Assembly: GCA_002715425.1 (NCBI GenBank)
Contig: PAYW01000001.1
Coordinates: forward strand, 8,486 to 16,753
DNA from: Actinomycetota bacterium
GTDB taxonomy: Bacteria; Actinomycetota; Acidimicrobiia; Acidimicrobiales; UBA8592
Length of the DNA stretch: 8,268 nucleotides
Direction of reading: 5' to 3'
Shown: piece after piece, positions 6,972 to 8,268 of the stretch
Layout of the letters: every line of letters starts with the position of its first letter
Position numbering within the stretch: the first letter of the stretch is position 1
The notes under the pieces: generated by a model
The model's database searches: none
Told to the model about the DNA's origin: nothing
Seen by the model: only the letters and a program-made list of their open reading frames with translations
Made by a program: the position numbers and the translations under genes

Positions 6972-7626
6972 AGATCTTTTCCTCTGCTGGTTTGAGTCTT
7001 TTCCAAAGAAAAAAAACACCCCCCAGAGCAGCTATGATTCCGAGTGCGGCTAAAGGTGCTGTTTGGATCCATTTGACCGTATCATCGCCAAAAATCGCCA
7101 ACACGGCTGTAATCGGGACGAGACCTATTGCAGTTCCGAGAAGAAAATCTCTCATTTGGACTTTTGAAATTCCCAATACCCAGTCTGCTGCTGGGGCGTA
7201 GCCAGTTACAATCCGTAAAACAACCACTGATAGGAACGCTCGCTCTGAGAGTCGACGGTCCCATTTGAGAAGTTTTGTCGGTAATCTCTTTCGTACCCAA
7301 TCTTGGGCTATCCAGCGGGAAACAACAAAGCCAAATGTGCTCGCAATAATTCCGCCGACCATGCTGTAGAGAAAGACTTCCCACCATGACCATACAAAAG
7401 TAGCGGGAATGATTAAAGCTGCTCCGGGAAGGCTAAGCGGTTGGGCAGCAACGAATGCTAAAATGTAGATAATCGGTCCAAGCACTCCAGAATCTTGAAA
7501 GAAATCTTCGACCTTTTCACGGTCGTGGAGAAAATCGAAAACACCAGAAAAGAAAAGGACAAGAACTGCAACAACGACTAAAACCAGAAATGCTTTTCGC
7601 AGGTTTTTTTTATTCGCGTTCTCCAA
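6970..7626 (-). CDS. TVP38/TMEM64 (DedA-like, SNARE-associated) family membrane protein
   Basis: Integral inner-membrane protein of 218 residues, the usual size for this family. Relatives are implicated in lipid or phospholipid movement across membranes, but the substrate here is unknown. After a basic N-terminus (NKKNLRK) comes a membrane helix (11-30). The conserved first re-entrant region includes AAQPLSLPGAALIIPATFVW (60-79), with GG and F...RW (91-105), then LRIVTGYAPAADWVLG (137-152) and FLLGTAIGLVP (161-171), and a last helix (about 188-207) with a positive tail. The usual P-x-x-PF-x-x-N pattern of the second half is altered (T141, AP...D148-W). The TTG at 7626 is the only reasonable start: GGGAG (7631-7635) lies 4 bases upstream and there is no ATG or GTG near. 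It overlaps the end of dcd by 17 bases, so it is probably cotranscribed and translationally coupled. Confidence 0.85.
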   Translation of the reverse strand: MENANKKNLRKAFLVLVVVAVLVLFFSGVFDFLHDREKVEDFFQDSGVLGPIIYILAFVAAQPLSLPGAALIIPATFVWSWWEVFLYSMVGGIIASTFGFVVSRWIAQDWVRKRLPTKLLKWDRRLSERAFLSVVVLRIVTGYAPAADWVLGISKVQMRDFLLGTAIGLVPITAVLAIFGDDTVKWIQTAPLAALGIIAALGGVFFLWKRLKPAEEKI

Positions 7627-8182
7627 AATTCTCCCAATAGCGGCTTGGTCTCGGCCCAGTCTGGTTCTGATATTTGGACCCTAAGGCATGGGACCCATAT
7701 GGGTTATCTGCTGGTGTTGTCATCTGCTGGAAACTGATTTGCCCTATCTTCATACCGGCATACAAGGTAATCGGGAGATTCGCGACATTCGACAACTCTA
7801 GGGTAAGTTGCCCATCCCAACCAGCGTCAACAAATCCGGCCGTGGAGTGAATAAGCAAACCCAGCCTACCTAAACTACTTTTCCCTTCTAGCCGAGCTAC
7901 AAGATCTACTGGGACAACAACCCGCTCCAATGTGCTTCCAAGAACGAACTCACCGGGGTGAAGAATAAAAGGTTCATCATCGGTGACTGTAACAAGTTCA
8001 GTAAGGTCTTCTAAATTTTCTCTGACGTCAATAATTCCAAGCGAGTGATTTCTAAAAACACGAAACTGGGAATCAATTCGTAAATCCACTGAGCTTGGTT
8101 GAATCGCATTTTCACCCAAGGGTTCAATAATAATTCTTCCAGAAGCCAGATATTCTTGAAGAGTTTTATCAGAAAGGATCAC
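7610..8182 (-). CDS. dcd: dCTP deaminase, bifunctional dUMP-forming type
   Basis: Cytoplasmic homotrimeric enzyme of the dUTPase fold that makes the dUMP precursor of dTMP. It deaminates dCTP and, in the bifunctional type (EC 3.5.4.30), also hydrolyses the resulting dUTP. From the GTG at 8182 the protein has 190 residues, as in Mycobacterium tuberculosis Dcd, and begins with the family-typical MILSDKT. Key regions are IQPSSVDLR (27-35), HPGEFVLGST (75-84), the nucleotide-binding GKSSLGRLGLLIHSTAGF (100-117), TLELSNVANLP (127-137) with the catalytic glutamate E129, GMKIGQI (143-149), and the C-terminal PYGS...GSKYQ...GPRPSRYWENF flap. The HSTAGF and YGS/GSKYQ pattern follows the bifunctional mycobacterial enzyme rather than E. 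coli Dcd. An open frame extends upstream to 8257, but those residues do not look like the family and would overlap the promoter. It overlaps the following membrane-protein gene by 17 bases. Confidence 0.95.
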   Translation of the reverse strand: MILSDKTLQEYLASGRIIIEPLGENAIQPSSVDLRIDSQFRVFRNHSLGIIDVRENLEDLTELVTVTDDEPFILHPGEFVLGSTLERVVVPVDLVARLEGKSSLGRLGLLIHSTAGFVDAGWDGQLTLELSNVANLPITLYAGMKIGQISFQQMTTPADNPYGSHALGSKYQNQTGPRPSRYWENFGERE

Positions 8183-8189
8183 GAAGTGC

Positions 8190-8220
8190 AGATTAGTGGC
8201 AGTAGTGGGTTGTTCGTCAA
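8190..8220 (-). promoter_or_regulatory. Candidate promoter of dcd giving a leaderless mRNA
   Basis: On the minus strand TTGACG (8215-8220) and TAATCT (8190-8195) are separated by 19 bases. The -10 box ends 7 bases before the GTG at 8182, so transcription would begin at or next to the start codon. This fits the lack of any Shine-Dalgarno sequence upstream. Leaderless mRNAs are common in actinobacteria. The spacer is at the long end of the usual range. Confidence 0.45.
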
Positions 8221-8268
8221 CCCTGCACGAGAAAATGAAATGTTTTTCAACTTCCATGAATCGAAGTT

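Noticed and set aside
8183..8257. N-terminal extension of dCTP deaminase to an ATG at 8257
   Set aside because: The 25 extra residues do not resemble the family and run through a good promoter; the family normally starts at M-I/L-L-S-D.
1..8268. CRISPR array, transposon ends, tRNA or rRNA genes
   Set aside because: No regularly spaced repeats, terminal inverted repeats, transposase-like frames or RNA gene sequences were seen; almost all of the window is covered by housekeeping genes.

Overview
The window looks like chromosomal housekeeping DNA from an actinobacterium with unusually modest GC content (roughly mid-40s percent by eye). The clues are: a bifunctional-type dCTP deaminase of the mycobacterial kind; an 882-residue membrane Fe-S oxidoreductase matching the actinobacterial EtfD/Rv0338c type in architecture and length; a DnaK without the Gram-negative insertion; and dnaK, this reductase and dcd lying close together, as they lie in the same general neighbourhood in Mycobacterium. 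A marine or freshwater Acidimicrobiia-like lineage would fit, but that is inference.

Left part (1-4050, all minus strand): dnaK, grpE and dnaJ form a chaperone operon. dnaK and grpE overlap by 4 bases (GTGA), and a 59-base gap precedes dnaJ. DnaJ is a cysteine-free, zinc-finger-less type. After a 57-base gap comes a LivG-type ABC ATPase gene that runs off the left edge. The hspR repressor gene that usually ends this operon in actinobacteria is not in the window.

Middle (4051-4314): a divergent control region. Upstream of dnaK is a near-perfect match to the SigR/SigH stress promoter (GGGAAT, 18 bases after it, then GTT). Further upstream is a perfect 7-bp inverted repeat, GTTTGAG/CTCAAAC, within a cluster of TTGAG/CTCAA half-sites.

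Right part (4315-8182): a plus-strand gene encodes the membrane-bound Fe-S oxidoreductase (six membrane helices, two 4Fe-4S motifs, two CCG domains). It also carries an unexpected C-terminal helix-hairpin-helix-like domain. It converges on a TVP38/TMEM64 membrane protein gene, and a perfect hairpin spans both stop codons. The membrane protein gene overlaps the end of dcd by 17 bases and uses a TTG start. dcd appears to be transcribed as a leaderless mRNA.

Functionally, the chaperones handle protein folding under stress, the reductase probably passes electrons from acyl-CoA oxidation to quinone, and Dcd supplies dUMP for thymidylate synthesis. I see no mobile element, CRISPR array, RNA gene or clear new defence-like system. 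The more unusual points are the reductase tail domain, the regulatory arrangement around dnaK, and the missing hspR.
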